Source of the DNA: Aaosphaeria pasadenensis
Lineage: Eukaryota; Ascomycota; Dothideomycetes; Pleosporales
NCBI GenBank assembly: GCA_022813625.1
Contig: JAKLMB010000023.1
Span: 372,001-436,000 of the forward strand
Reading direction: 5' to 3'
Length of the DNA: 64,000 nucleotides
The notes beneath the pieces were generated by a model. The model saw nothing but the letters and a program-made list of their open reading frames with translations, was not told where the DNA came from and did not search any database. A program made the position numbers and the translations under genes. Shown here piece by piece: positions 33,766-45,102 of this stretch. Numbering within the stretch: position 1 is the first letter of the stretch; every line of letters starts with the position of its first letter.

Positions 33766-34354
33766 TTACTTGGTAGAAGCGGATCGCGAAGCAGACGGCC
33801 TCGGGCTCGTCCACGACGAAGAGCGGGAGCCGGTAGCGAATGAAGAAGTGCGCGAGTTGGCAGGACTCCTAAAAAGGGCAGCGAATTAGTTATTTGCTTC
33901 TCTGACATGTATTCCCGCGCACGACCCATGAATCAGAAGAAAGAATATCAAGCGAATGCGACAGGGAAAGACGGAGGAAGATAACTCACGATTTATTCGA
34001 TCCAGTGCCATCCTGGGCGGCATTCCATGTCTTGACGAACGCCCGCTGCGTCTTGTCGGCGTACTTCTCGGCGCTCATCTCTTTGACGCCCACGCGGGCT
34101 CCGTCCTTTGTGAAGACGACGTTCTTTCGCTCGAGCTTGTTCTTGCCGCGGTCGGCGAGTTCGTTGGTGTAGAGGTAGATCTGTGCGACGTCGCATTAGT
34201 ATGCGCATGTCATTGTGTGAAGGAAGTTGGAGGTAATTCGGTCATGCGAGTAACGGCATGTGATAGGGAGGCGTACCTGGTATCCGATCCAGCCAGCTCC
34301 TCCGACGAAGAGGAAGAGGATACACAGAGGGATCAAGTTGCCAATTGCGCCCAT
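33766..34354 (-). CDS. Small conserved fungal membrane-anchored protein
   Basis: Three exons: 34354-34277, 34180-33990 and 33868-33766, joined in phase 0 and phase 2; 123 aa. The first exon codes a single hydrophobic segment (LIPLCILFLFVGGAGWIGY), followed by a charged region (IYLYTNELADRGKNKLE, then VFTKDGARVGVKEM) ending in TQRAFVKTWNAA. The last exon adds a Ser/Arg/Pro-rich tail. Without the last two exons this gene would be missed. I recognise it as a type conserved among Ascomycota but know no function. The single N-terminal membrane segment suggests an anchor in the ER or mitochondria. Confidence 0.75.
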
Positions 34355-35903
34355 GTTGACGATTCTGTTCGGGTGGTGTCTGAAAGCTGAGGGCTGCGGT
34401 TGTGAGGAGTGACGTAGGAAGGGTTCGGTCGGGGAGGTGGTAGAAGTAGTAGCTGGTAGTTGAAAGTGGTGGGGCAGATGGCGTTTGTCAGGGTAGAGCA
34501 GGGAAACCAGGTGATGTGACGTTGAAGATGTCAAGTGACGGCGGATGAAGAGTACGAGTATAGATTGAACGGCGACACGTAAGGTTAATAAAAGAAAGAA
34601 GAAGACAAGAACAGTAGTAGTACAAGAAAAAAAAAGAGATGCAGTCTATGTATGTACCTAGTAGATCGGAAGAGGCGGTGTTTGACGATCAAAAAGTCCA
34701 GAATAACTAATTACTGTTGGGACTAAACAGGAGGGAGAAGCCGCACGGGGACATACGCGATGGCGTTCAAAGGTGAAACAAACTCCTTCCCATCCACCAG
34801 CTGACGGGGCGAAGGCGGCGCGGATTCGTGAGTCGTGCATCGTGATTAGCAGCCATTCAAACATTCGCATTCACATGAAACATGACACCTTAATCAATCG
34901 CTGTGCCTCGCCTCGCTCTGCAATAAGAGCACCAGCCAGCCTTGTGAATTGCTCGCGTGCTTGGCTGGCTTCACCATCACGGGCGGGCCGTTACCTTAAT
35001 ATGCCTTTAACTTGGCTTGTGACTATTATTGCATTCTCTTGCTCCCAATGCAGAACCATCAAGCATTTTGTTTCACAATTCCAGTAATTAACTAAAAACC
35101 CTTTGACACTTCCGGTCGTGTCTCGTGTCCCGTATGGACAACTAAGTAATGAGATACCCACAATTCCAACCCAAAACCAAAAGAAAAAACCCCACCTCTC
35201 CGGAAGAACCATTCCATACGAACCATTCACATCTATCGAACACGCGTACTCCGTGTACTACCTTCAATAGATAATTCAGTATCTCCGTAGCCAGTAGACA
35301 ACTTCAACTCCCCCAGTTCATTTAAGGGGTAACTATCGAACATAGCAATCCATCCCTGAACAATACTCGGCCCCCAAATCTCCAACTGCCCCCAACTCCC
35401 ACAACATCACATCTGTATAGTACGAGAAGGATATCGTTCAAGCTATCAAGAAACCCCAATAATGATCGCCCCTAGAACAAATCCTACAAGGCAGTTTTGA
35501 CGCTTGATAGCCTACCATACTCTTCCCTTGTATAAGTTCATGCATGCGAACATGAGACAATCACATACACCCTTTGTGTGTAAAAGGATCGGATACCCTA
35601 CAGTAAAAGATCCGCAAACTGGAGCAGAGTTACCGTGCCCCACACACGCCGATCATCCTCGTCTTCCTTTGTACTATTACTTTTTCATACCTGCATCTTA
35701 TGTTAGAATAATAGGAATTTTCTATTTACTATTGGGTATTATCTCCTCATGGAGTATAGGTCCATCTAACTGCTGTAGAAACTGAGCCATCTTTTCACAT
35801 CGAATGATATGTCTTCCAGAAACACAAGCAACGGTAGCTCCGCGCTGACCAACCTTTGGTGCTGTCTACTACTTGAACAAAGATGTCGAATCTAAGCCAT
35901 CAT
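34355..35903. other. Intergenic region, no gene seen
   Basis: 1.5 kb upstream of the small membrane protein and downstream of the ketopantoate-reductase-like gene. No protein-like frame. Confidence 0.55.
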
Positions 35904-36986
35904 CTACGATCCAAGTAAACCATACAACTTAACCCTATCTCTCGACCCAGCAACCAACTCCACAAGACCTTCATTGACCGGACATCTCAACCCCAACTCC
36001 CTCCCTTTGCTCACCACATACCCATTCAAATACCCAATCTCCGTCTCCCTCCCCACCCACACATCCTCCACCATCGAACTATACGACCGCGCCACCAGTT
36101 CCGCAGTCCCTAGCACTTTCCGCTCCAGCGCCATCGGCGAGAATCTCGCTGTATCAATCCGCATATCTGGGTTGGATTCGTAGCGCTGGAGCATGCCGAG
36201 AATGACGCGAGATATCTCCTGTATAGTTGCTTGAGCTACGCGCCAGTTTTTCTTGTTCCGCGATGGGTGGGAGGCGGAGTGGAAGAGGTCGCCGTATTTG
36301 CAGTCGAGGATTGCGCTGAGTGCGCTCATCGAACTGTTTATGGCGAGTTTCTCGAGTTGGGAGGTGAGGAACTCATGTGGTGGGACGACTTTTGTGCCGA
36401 GGATTGGGGCGGCGGATAGTGTGTCTAATAGGTGAGTCGAGTCGTTGATGGTGCTTGTTTGGGAGTGGACTTCTGGGATGCTCGAGATGGTCATTGTTCC
36501 TGGCCCTGCGTGGATGGACGCGAAGGTGTGTTTTGTGTAGATGCCGTGCATCACTACTGCTCCGGTATATCGAGGCCTAGAAGTGATGTCGGGGAAAACG
36601 GAGTGGTTCAGCTCGTCGATGACGCCCATTCCGTTCTGTGCTAACATGATTGTCGAGTCTCGAGTAAGGCGATGACGAATGCTTTGTATTGCAGTGACTG
36701 TTTTCGTTGTTTTGGTCGCTACGATGAGATTTGTGATAATATCCTGTTCCTGTGGTCGAGTAGGAGTTTCTAAGTTGGCGGGAGATATTGTTTCCGTCCG
36801 GTAGCCTGTACTGAAATCGGATACACCTTGAGTTACCAGCTCAAGTGAGCGGCCATGTGCCTCCCATTCTTTCAAAAGATTGCTTCGGTGGAATAGAAGG
36901 GTTATGGTTGGGGGAATTGCACTTTTGGCGAGGCCATGTGCGATCAGCTTCCCAACGTTTCCGATTCCTAGAATGTGGATGTGCAT
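35904..36986 (-). CDS. Ketopantoate reductase-like protein (ApbA/PanE family)
   Basis: Single exon, 360 aa. The ATG at 36986 is used because the nucleotide-binding motif HILGIGNVGKLIAHGL follows at once; the frame extends further upstream without another ATG. N-terminal Rossmann domain, IVATKTTKTVTAIQ and LAQNGMGVIDELN typical of the family, and a C-terminal helical domain containing KLAINSSMSALSAIL and the end motif EIGYLNGYVVSKG. Family members reduce 2-dehydropantoate to pantoate with NADPH in the pantothenate pathway. Fungi often carry several paralogues, so this one may have another substrate. Confidence 0.9.
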   Translation of the reverse strand: MHIHILGIGNVGKLIAHGLAKSAIPPTITLLFHRSNLLKEWEAHGRSLELVTQGVSDFSTGYRTETISPANLETPTRPQEQDIITNLIVATKTTKTVTAIQSIRHRLTRDSTIMLAQNGMGVIDELNHSVFPDITSRPRYTGAVVMHGIYTKHTFASIHAGPGTMTISSIPEVHSQTSTINDSTHLLDTLSAAPILGTKVVPPHEFLTSQLEKLAINSSMSALSAILDCKYGDLFHSASHPSRNKKNWRVAQATIQEISRVILGMLQRYESNPDMRIDTARFSPMALERKVLGTAELVARSYSSMVEDVWVGRETEIGYLNGYVVSKGRELGLRCPVNEGLVELVAGSRDRVKLYGLLGS

Positions 36987-37537
36987 GACGTTAACATGAG
37001 AACAGAATGGAAACAAGTGAACGTTTCAAGTTCGTAAATGTTCTTTTATACATCATTGCAGAGTGGATCATTTGAAAGCCAGGGAAAAGGGCGTTTTTGG
37101 ATTTCCATTGTTATGACTGGTTTATCGGAGTAAATGCATTCCCTGTTCCAGTTTCGGCGTAATCGGCCACAGCTCGGTGAGGAAGAACGGCTCGGAAAAC
37201 ACAGGCCCACGAAGATACTTCGGCTCCGCTAGGCTTTAAAATTGAAAGGGCGTACTGTTTGTCAAACTCAATTGAATTTTTGGACTTTAAGGGCTTCCTG
37301 TTCGACTAGACTGAACTATGTCATAATCATTTCCAGCTACGGATCGGAGAGAGACGAAAAACCGTCACCATCAGAGTTCTTGGCAGTAGCTTTGTTATAT
37401 TTATTCTTTTGTGGACCTATCTTGCTTAAAATCGAAACTTTTACTTCACTCCTGGCCAGATATCTCTTATGTTTTTTTTATGTTATTCGATAGCTAGCAG
37501 CATTCACAGAAAACCTCAAGAATTACGCCTTTAAATC
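36987..37537. promoter_or_regulatory. Divergent upstream region of reductase and MFS transporter
   Basis: 551 bp between two divergent start codons. No gene seen; presumed to hold both promoters. Confidence 0.45.
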
Positions 37538-38926
37538 ATGACGACAATCACACAACTACAACAAGTCGAGTTGAAAGACTCCCCCATGTCTTCAACAAAC
37601 GACATAGGGTCTCACATCGCCTTTTCAGAACGTTCTTCGTCGAGGAGGACTCTAAACATGGATTCTTCCTCCAGGGACCTGGAGCCGCACTTCAGCACAA
37701 CTGCTATTCCGGACGGCGGCTACGGATGGATCGTCGTATTCTGTGCAGCCATCACCACATTCTGGATCAACGCGATGATAAACTGCTGGGGCGTACTACA
37801 ATCCGCCCTACTTTCCTCCACCATGTCACACAGTCCGGCCTCCACCGTCTCTTTCATCGGCTCGTTGAATCTTGCATGCGGCGTAGGATTCGGGCTATTC
37901 GCCACGCGAGCAGCACGCTCTTTTGGCTCGAAGACGACCGCCATGTCAGGGATACTGCTGATGGGGCTCGGTCAAATAGCCGCGTCTTTCAGCACCAGAA
38001 ATATCGCGGGGATGTTTGTTACCATTGGACTTGTCGTCGGGGTAGGAATGAGCGCGGTCTATACGATTTCAAACGCACTTCCAGTCCAGTATTTCAGTGG
38101 CCGTCTCGGACTGGCCAACGGACTTGTGAAGTTAGGTGGAGGAATTGGTGGGACAGTAATGGCAGTTGCACTGCAAGCCCTCGTTGACCGGGTGGGGATT
38201 GAATGGACGTTTCGAATTCAAGGCTGTATGACGATCGCGACTGGCCTTCCAGCTGCTTGGTTCATGAGGGACTTGACATCTACCAGGAACACCCCTTTTG
38301 TCGACTTCTCCATGTTCCGAAGTCGAGCGTTTGTGGCAGTGTTCGTGGCTGGAGCTATCGGTACATTCGCACTGTTTGTGCCACCATACTATCTCCCTCT
38401 GTTCGCTCAGTCGCTTGGACTGTCTTCTTCTACGGGTGCAACTCTTGTCGCTGCTTTCAATCTATGCAACGCTATCGGCAGATTCGTGAGCGGACCTCTG
38501 TGCGACAAGATCGGACCCACCAACACCTTCCTCATTACCATGGTATTGAACGCCGTCAGCATGCTTGCAATCTGGCCGGTATCAAACACACTAGCGCCAT
38601 TGGTGGTTTTCGCTGCTATCAACGGAATAGCAAATGGATCCTACTTCACCGTCGTACCAACAGTAGCTGCCAGCATTTTCGGACCTGGACGAGCAGCTGT
38701 GGCGATGAGCATGTCGGTAACTGGTTGGACGGTTGGGTATCTGCTAGGTGCGCCAATTGCGGGATACCTACTGCAAGCAGCTGGAGGGAAGGGAAAGGCG
38801 GAATCAATGAACATTGAGGCTTTCAGACCAGCTATCTTCTATGCTGGAGGGGTTGCCTTGGTGTCAAGTCTGTTCGTTTTCATTGCTAGGGTTAGCATGG
38901 CGAAGCAAGTTGGGAGGAAGGTGTGA
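37538..38926 (+). CDS. MFS transporter, monocarboxylate (MCT/riboflavin) type
   Basis: Single exon, 462 aa. A hydrophilic Ser-rich N-terminus of about 60 residues precedes PDGGYGWIVVFCA, the signature of fungal monocarboxylate-transporter-like permeases. About twelve membrane segments follow, with GLANGLVKLGGGIGGTVM in the first half and NLCNAIGRFVSGPLCDKIG at the start of the second, a typical MFS loop. It sits in the plasma membrane by family knowledge; the substrate is unknown (monocarboxylates or riboflavin are known for relatives). It lies 6 kb beyond the last P450 and is divergent from the ketopantoate-reductase-like gene, so a role in the diterpenoid cluster is possible but weak. Confidence 0.92.
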   Translation: MTTITQLQQVELKDSPMSSTNDIGSHIAFSERSSSRRTLNMDSSSRDLEPHFSTTAIPDGGYGWIVVFCAAITTFWINAMINCWGVLQSALLSSTMSHSPASTVSFIGSLNLACGVGFGLFATRAARSFGSKTTAMSGILLMGLGQIAASFSTRNIAGMFVTIGLVVGVGMSAVYTISNALPVQYFSGRLGLANGLVKLGGGIGGTVMAVALQALVDRVGIEWTFRIQGCMTIATGLPAAWFMRDLTSTRNTPFVDFSMFRSRAFVAVFVAGAIGTFALFVPPYYLPLFAQSLGLSSSTGATLVAAFNLCNAIGRFVSGPLCDKIGPTNTFLITMVLNAVSMLAIWPVSNTLAPLVVFAAINGIANGSYFTVVPTVAASIFGPGRAAVAMSMSVTGWTVGYLLGAPIAGYLLQAAGGKGKAESMNIEAFRPAIFYAGGVALVSSLFVFIARVSMAKQVGRKV

Positions 38927-40005
38927 TCCTTTTTTCAAAGGTGAATCCGCTTTTAGATGTAAATGACATTATGAGAATAGAACATAGACATTTTACCCTA
39001 CTCACACTGTATTTGGACATGACGTTTCGATGGATTTATCAGTCCAATCATCTACTTGTTCGTGGATTGACTTTTTGTGCGGTCCTACGTAGGAGTAACT
39101 AAGCCCTATTTGGCTCGTTGGCGGACACAAATGCATCGTTGGACTGGCCGTTCTATTTTACGTTGCCCCACATCACTCCGATGGCACAAGACGTTCGATG
39201 ACTTGTCCCTTTTCCAGATACCATCGTTTTCCGTGGCGCCCAGCATAAGTTGTGCATATTGGGCCCCTACTTGCATTAATATCTACATCTATTGCACACT
39301 TCTAGTAATTCTACGGGCAAATTGTGAATGACCCGATCATGCGGTTTACGAAGTATCCTATCCTCGGTAATATAACTTTGATCATGAATGTTTACCTTCG
39401 GCAGCCTGTCACTACTTGCCTGCCCACAGTCTGCGTATTTAATACATATATTTTGTACCTTATGAGAACTTTACTTTCCATTTATCTTTCGATCAAATAG
39501 ATCCTCTACTACGGTTTCCATAAACAGTCGAGTGCATAAACGTTTGTCCTCCCAATTACCAAGGAGTAGTCGAACATGCATTCCTTAAATGCAATAGCAA
39601 AGCCAAATAGCCACGGTCGTTCCTCCGCAATTCTGATGCTCAGATTGTCAAGATTGTCATCATCCCCGAGCTAGCTTTTCATCATGCATACAGAAATGAT
39701 TGGGCGCGACGTGCTGGTACGACGACCGAGAGATACTAGACGTATTGCTTCAATGTCTAACAACAGCCGCAAAACTAATCACGAAACAGGCCTTGCAGAA
39801 ACCCCGAAATTGCTCCGATTACATCGAAATAAGGACAAAAAAAGAATTGAAGGAAACGAGGTTCCGGCCCAGGGTCCAGCATGCGGTGGAGCCAGTCGGC
39901 GTGTTCGGAGCTCCCTCCCGGAGTGTGTATAACTTTCGCCGACTGTCTCTCCGACGTCACCCTGAACATGGTCCCCAGACGCCTGTATAGCGAAACCCAC
40001 AAACT
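38927..40005. other. Intergenic region, no gene seen
   Basis: 1.1 kb between the transporter and the second Zn2Cys6 gene. No supported gene. Confidence 0.55.
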
Positions 40006-42292
40006 ATGAGCGTGAGGCTCGCCGCGTGCGAGCGCTGCCGTCGGTCAAAACTTGCTTGCGACCACGAGCGGCCCACATGTGCACGATGTCGCGATCGAGG
40101 ACAGAGTGCTCTATGCGTTTACAGAGATCGACCTTTCCGCAGAAAACCACCAAGACGCCGTAGTGAGGAGGTTCAGTAAGTTCGGACAAAGTTGTACCCA
40201 CAGTCGATATTCTGATAGCTCATTTTTTATGATTTTGTAGAGAGAACATGCCAACTGCGCCCTTGGCCTCTTCCAATTCGTTTCAACCTACTGCAACACC
40301 TGAAGCAGGAGTGTCTACGCCATCAACACAACAGCACCGTTACCCAAACCCAGGTTACCTTGGCATATCCAGCCACTCGACTCTATTTAATGAAGTATTC
40401 ACAGGTGCAGATGCTGATATCACAGCTCATAATGAGTCTGCTCAACGGGATATGTCGGCCCCTCCGACGGACTTCCTGGACGACCAGGTCGTCATGGACA
40501 GAGCGATGAATGCCTTGATGCGCCTTGATCGAATGGACATATCTAACATCACACCTCTGGTTCTATCATGGCTTAGCAAGGGCGTCAATCTTCCCCTTGC
40601 CGGTCCGTTTGTACCTCATTGCTTAGCTTCAGTCGCGCAGTGGAGGGAACTCCTATCTCCTGACTGTGTCAATGAATCAGAAAACGCCGGCTCCGGAGGT
40701 ACGAGTCCTGCTTGCGTCAAGACTCTACTTCTGAACACCCAGAAGTCCATCGTTATGCGCCGGGACATGAGTACTCAGGACTATCTTGCGCAGATGCTCG
40801 GGAAAAATTTGAGATGGGAAAGCTTGGGTATCTTCTTTGTAGCTGCATCGAGGGCAGCTTATGACACCCCCTTTTTCACACCACTCTATACGACCAAGGA
40901 GCAACGACGTAAACTCATCAAAGCATTGACATACATAGGAGACTGCTGCTTAGAGACCTCTCTCGCCCTCGATTGTCTGAACGACCTGCAGCTCATCCTG
41001 CAGTACGAAAGCTTCATCGTACACTCCCAGGTCGACGGTGATCAGAGTAAGTCTCCTTTCCACATGAAACTCGACCAATTGCTGAGCATGAAGTCAAGGC
41101 TACCATTCCTGGAGAAGAATCGGCGACGTAGCCAGCTCCCTATTCGCCATGGGCTACCACGAGCGAATCGACAGCACCAACTCAGACATCCCGCCCTTCA
41201 TCATCGAACTGCGGAAAGCTTCCTTCGCTCGCATATACGCCGCCGACAAGAGCCTAGCCGTATTTCTGGGCCGCCCGCCGCGGGTCGTGAAGGACTATTG
41301 CCAGTTCAATATACCGAGCAATCGAGATGACTTTTGGAAAGCCAGACCTGCGGACGACAACAACAACCGCATGCCATTCCCAGATTCATTGAACGACCAG
41401 ACAGCCAGTGACCTCGAACCCATAAACTACACCGCCGACACGCGGTGCTCAGCGCTCTTCGCCTGGCTCAAAGAAGACGTCCTCCAACTCCTCCGAAAAC
41501 GCCATGTCCTCGACAGCCCATCCCAAATAAAGTACCTCCTCCCCTCCCTTCCCCCTCCCTCCCCCTTAACCTCTACTAACCAACCCTCCCCTGAAAAGCG
41601 ACCTCCGCACCCGCGTCGACCAACAATGGGCCTCCCTCCCCCCACACTTCCGCCTCACGACCCCCCTCTCCTCCTGCGACCAGCAAGGCTCCTTCGAGCG
41701 GGACTTCCTCGCCGGCACGCGCCTCGACTACCTACACATCCACTTCCTCCTCGGCCTCGTCACACACCAGCGCCGTATCTCCTCGCCGAACGACGAATTG
41801 CTGGCCGTGGCCACCGAGATGCTGTCCACCGCCGTCGAGGTCATTATCCTGCGCGACCAGCTCGTCAACTCGGGCTCGTGTCTGATATGGAAGGTCGCAC
41901 AGTACGCGCTCCCCGCCGCGGGCATCGTCTCCCTCGCCCTCCTCGCCCAACACCCATCCTCCCCCTCCTCCCCGCTCCTCCACACGCACCGCCCGAAGAT
42001 GATACAGGATCTCAGCGTGCTGGTCGCGGAGGTCACGACGGGTGCGTGGATACAGGCCGGGGAGCCGAACTTTGCGCTTTTCGAGCGCGCGACGCGCACG
42101 ATGCAGAGTCTGCTGTGTAGTTTGCTGGCGGTGAGGCCGTCGAGGGAAGGGGAGAGGGGAGAGGGGATGGGGGAGGGGGAGGGAGGGGTAGAGGGGTGGG
42201 ATCCGTGTGCGGCGAATTCGAATTCGCAGCTTTGGGAGTTTGAGATGGATTTTTGGGAGAATCTGGCGGGGCATCCGACTTTGTTGGGTTAG
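40006..42292 (+). CDS. Zn2Cys6 transcription factor, second
   Basis: Four exons: 40006-40175, 40241-41046, 41099-41531 and 41599-42292; 700 aa. The first exon holds the complete zinc cluster: CERCRRSKLACD then RPTCARCRDRG and LCVYR. The middle domain includes LGKNLRWESLGIFF, DCCLETSLALDCLNDLQL and SYHSWRRIGDVASSLFAMGY, characteristic of a large fungal regulator family. The third intron uses an AAG acceptor and the last two exons are GC-rich. A Gly/Glu-rich stretch lies near the C-terminus. Targets are unknown; neighbours are a transporter and a WW-domain protein, so no pathway can be assigned. Confidence 0.88.
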
Positions 42293-42961
42293 GGATGGGA
42301 GGGAGGCGGGATGATGGATGTGATGACTTTATGTGACCATTATGGCAATCATGAAAACGAAAATAGAAAACACAGCATATTATAATTGACTTAAAGAAAT
42401 AAAGCAATCTGAATACAATACATACGAACGAAAGCACCAGAGTAGTCAAGTGTACATTCGAATCTATGGACCGGGCTATAAACAGCAAAGGAAAGAATTG
42501 AGCAGTAGTACTCGAGTCTACCACTCGCACGTGTATATACAGAATCATACGTGTATTCACTTCTTCTCAATTCGTCCATCATCTCCTTTCCCCTCACGCA
42601 AGCACTGGACCATAATGCATACTGTCAAGCTTCACATCAAGGATGAAAGAAGTGGAACATAAAATAGTTAATTCATTGATTCTCGAGTAAGTCGTAAAGT
42701 TCATATCTCATAACATCCGATAGCCGTGGCTTCTCGTGCAGTCTAGTGGTGGTGGTATTACAACATCCCAAACTCCTTTAACCCCTTGAACCGTACCGCA
42801 CGTGCATTCAAATAGAATGAGAAGGGAAGGGTACGCAAATAAGGACAGGACACCAAAAGGAAAGCATGGTATAACCAGTCGACTCCAGGCAAACAAAAGA
42901 AAGCAATCCCAAGAAAAGAAGAACAGCAGTGAAGTTCAACTTAAAAGCAAAGCCCCATAAC
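42293..42961. other. Convergent intergenic region, no gene seen
   Basis: AT-rich space between the 3' ends of the second regulator and the WW-domain gene. Confidence 0.55.
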
Positions 42962-44008
42962 TTAAAACAACAACCCACCAAGCACCGCGCCGCCCAAGAA
43001 ACCCGCTGCGACAGGCAGACCGATCCCACCACCATACCCATACCCATACTGTCTATCACTGCACACGCCCAACATCAGCATTCAATTCCCCCATATCAAA
43101 ATCACCAAAAAGAACAGGAAAGGAAGAACTTACTACGCCCCAACCGGCCTCACAAACCTAGCATTCGGATCCGTATACGGCCCCTGACTATACGGATTAT
43201 ACCCGTACGCGCCTCTTCCGCCACCATAATACCCCCCGCCGTACCCCCCCATGGAGGGCGGCTCGATGTACACGTCCTTTCCCTGGTCGTCCTTGCCCAG
43301 GAACTGCGGCTGCCCCGTCTCGACGGCACGGGCCATGGCTTGCCGGGTGCGAAGGTGCATTTGGTAGGCTTGCCGTTCTTCCTCGGCGCGGCGGGCGCGC
43401 GTGGTTTCGCGCTCCGCGTGCGTGGTCGATGTTAGGCGGTCTTTCATCTTGCGGCCGAATTTGTGGAGGCCTTTGACGTCGGAGGGTTGGTGGGAGGAGG
43501 ATGAGGAGGGGCGGGCGGGGAGGTCGGCGGGTGCGAGGGAGGAGGAGGGGCCTGCGGCGGCGGAGGTGCTGGAGACGTGTTTGCGGACGGAGTCGTGGCG
43601 GGTGCTGGGTTTGTGGACGTCGTCGTCGTCTGGGTCTGTGTCTTCGGCGGCGAGGTCGTCGAGCGTCATGCTTCGGTGTAGTCGGCTGTGTCGCTTGCGC
43701 TCTTCTGGTGAGAGTGTCGAGAGGTATTCTGGATCGTCGTAGGGGTGAACCCATATTGAGCGTGGTGGTTCAGAGCGTGTGTCGACGAAGAACTGGTGTT
43801 GTTCCTGGGCGTCGAACTGTCGGATCCATCCTGGAGGCAGTGGCCGGTTCTCATCTTCCATAGACCGTCGATGCGCGGGTGGAATGCCGTTTCTTGCGGT
43901 TCGAGCTGCTGGTCCGTCGGTGGATACTCGTTGGATGGCCGGAGAGGGATCTGTAGCAGCTTCATAGCTTGGTGGCGGTTCATGCGGTGGTTGCGCTTGT
44001 GCTGACAT
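42962..44008 (-). CDS. WW-domain protein with glycine/tyrosine-rich C-terminus
   Basis: Two exons, 44008-43134 and 43058-42962, joined through a split TA/T codon; 323 aa. The N-terminus has a proline-rich PPSYEAA motif (a PY-type sequence), then one WW domain, LPPGWIRQFDAQEQHQFFVD with the second Trp in RSIWVHPYDDPEYL. A Ser-rich linker and a charged, probably coiled region (ARRAEEERQAYQMHLR) follow. The tail is rich in Gly and Tyr. The short second exon, outside the longest frame, ends the protein with a small-residue hydrophobic stretch (AAGFLGGAVLGGLLF) that could be a membrane-associating end. WW domains bind proline-rich ligands. The function of this fungal family is not known to me. Confidence 0.85.
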
Positions 44009-45102
44009 GGCTGAATGTGGATGTATAGGAGCTCCGGTAGCTTGCCTCTGGTGTTAGTACTCCGTAGGAATAATAGGTGTAACTTGAAGAGACTATAGAA
44101 GAATAAAGGGCAATGGATTGAATAATCAGGAAGGAAGAATGGAGTAAGCTGGCAGTAGGAATATTGCAATAATATAGTCACAAACGTTACCCCAACTTCA
44201 GTGACCAATTCGTGGCTCATCCGGCCCTGCCACAGGACCCTTTCTCTCGAACCGGCCGAAAAACGTCTCGACAACGGATAAGGCGTTGCGTTTGTCATGA
44301 GGATGGTCGCGGGATGACGTTGTGACGTTTCTGGCCAATCGTGGCGTCGTTTGGGAATTAGAATTATTGTGGCGGTGCGCACCGGAACCGGTCTCTACTC
44401 TGGAGGTCTCTCCGTCTGAACGGTACTCGTACCCTACAATGTCCTCGTACGAAATTAGCAACGAATCTTTTCTAGAACTTTTCGAGAACATTTCCGATGT
44501 TCGCTCACGAAGACTTGCTCATAGAGTCATGCTGTGTCCTATCCGATCAGTAATCAATACAGCTAGTACATCAATAGCAATGCCGATAACTCGGTCCACG
44601 ACCTTTTTCGCAAGACTTGAACGTCACCATGGATCAGTGAATTGGTAGGTTGAACATGTTTCATTTGTCCTACTATGACCGTGGCTATCCTGCCCGGTAC
44701 CTGCGTTGCGTGCGTCTTCATCTCTATCGATGTAAAAAATCGCATCAGATGCCACCGACGCCCACGCGTTTATATCCCGCACCCGGGAATGTTGATATTC
44801 CGCTCCACTCATCGCTGAGCAGGGTATTCGCAACGGGGGACCACTAACGATCCCCCAACAAAGGAGACTCTCTATAACGTGATGTTGAATGACTCGGGAA
44901 AAGCCTTTTCCATATGATGATCAAAAGGCCCGAATGACTTTTAAATGAAAAAAGTGTATCAAGGGTATATCCCTTCCCGACGCCGAACTTGTTGAAAGAC
45001 GAAATGGACCCGCCAAAGATATGCTTATCATATCAATCATTAATCTTGACCTCGTGGATGAAGTTGATTCATGCCACTCATGCAGTACACATTATGGTAC
45101 AA
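44009..45102. other. Intergenic region, no gene seen
   Basis: 1.1 kb with only short frames; contains the WW-domain gene promoter and the S-adenosylmethionine synthetase 3' flank. Confidence 0.55.
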
